DNA of 6,588 bases from Roseiarcus sp050010035 (GTDB taxonomy: Bacteria; Pseudomonadota; Alphaproteobacteria; Rhizobiales; Beijerinckiaceae): NCBI GenBank assembly GCA_050010035.1, contig JBEKLU010000201.1:1-6588 (forward strand), given 5' to 3'. Under the pieces are notes generated by a model that saw only the letters and a list, made by a program, of their open reading frames with translations, did no database searches and was not told the origin of the DNA. Position 1 is the stretch's first letter, and the number at the start of each line of letters is the position of its first letter. The position numbers and the translations under genes are program-made. Shown here piece by piece: positions 6,121 to 6,588 of this stretch.

Positions 6121-6588
6121 GAGCTAAGGCTACGGAAGAGCTCGATAGGCTTTGGCGCAGTCCTCGGCTCATTCGACTCGATGTTGAAGTGGAGGATGAA
6201 CCTCTATTTTGGCTCGAATTGGCTTGCGCTGGGGAATGACCGCCGCTGGTGCATCCCGCCCGTCCATTGGATCGATTTTGAAGGGCAGGAACGGGTCGAT
6301 CTGACTTGTTCGCCGCGCCGTCTGCGAACGGCCGCTATGGGCGCACTGCCGCCGGCGAAGAGTGAAATTAGACGGCCGCTTCGGAGAGGCGTCCTTTGGT
6401 CCTATATCGACCGCCATGGGTCGACTCCGGCCATCCTGTGGGCGGCAGCCAAACGTCAGGGTTTCACCGCTAGTACACCTCGCCGGAAGTGCTGACTCCG
6501 TTTTTTTTGCGATGCAAAGTCGGAGGTGAGTCCGGTTTGCCACAGGTAGGCGAAATCGGATTGGGATTTGGTCTGCGTGCGCGGTTTT
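6121..6588. other. 3' tail with no convincing gene, probable decayed sequence
   Basis: I see no recognisable family or RNA gene here. A + frame running to 6495 has its only early starts inside the MITE and crosses its right repeat. A - frame (6169-6543) has a composition like a shadow or degenerate sequence, and neither has a clear ribosome binding site. One + frame without a start codon stays open to a TGA at 6237-6239 and has a more protein-like composition (LDRLWRSPRLIRLDVEVEDE). It could be the end of an eroded gene. An 8-T run at 6501-6508 follows only a very weak potential hairpin. Confidence 0.5.

Noticed and set aside
6013..6495. 160-codon + frame from inside the MITE to 6495
   Set aside because: It begins within the mobile element and crosses its right terminal repeat. 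It has no clear ribosome binding site and no recognisable domain.
6483..6508. Intrinsic terminator at the 8-T run
   Set aside because: The only stem just before the T-run is about 4 bp (CGGA/TCCG), too weak to call, and no gene ends immediately upstream.
6169..6543. 124-codon - frame in the 3' tail
   Set aside because: No family match is recognisable, the composition is that of a shadow or degenerate sequence, and no ribosome binding site was seen.

Overview
The window is GC-rich (clearly above 60% in the genes) and comes from a bacterial chromosome. The best fit is an alphaproteobacterium of the Rhizobiales/Hyphomicrobiales type. This rests on the codon use, the TypA sequence, and a large SAM-cyclase-ATPase-TPR protein of a kind that is abundant as paralogues in that group. 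Genus cannot be fixed from the sequence alone.

Layout, left to right, with all recognised genes on the + strand: (1) the 3' part of typA/bipA, a ribosome-associated translational GTPase, cut by the window edge just after its G3 motif. (2) A 513-bp gene-free interval. It opens with an AT-rich array of CCAAG units repeated every 10-11 bp, enclosed by an 11-bp inverted repeat. Further on it holds a small dyad and a repeated 14-mer. (3) A 1125-residue multidomain signalling protein: SAM domain, class III nucleotide cyclase, AAA-type ATPase and TPR-like C-terminus. (4) After 73 bp, a small Mss4-like GFA-family zinc protein, probably co-transcribed with the cyclase. (5) Ten bases after its stop, a 146-bp element with perfect 24-bp terminal inverted repeats and an 8-bp target duplication, that is, a MITE. 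(6) A 3' tail of about 470 bp without a convincing gene, probably decayed sequence.

The genes do not form an obvious pathway. typA is housekeeping and looks like its own transcription unit. The cyclase and GFA genes look like a separate signalling/accessory unit. The most notable non-coding structures are the helically phased array after typA and the intact MITE with a reconstructable empty site. I see no strong evidence for a wholly new multi-gene system here.
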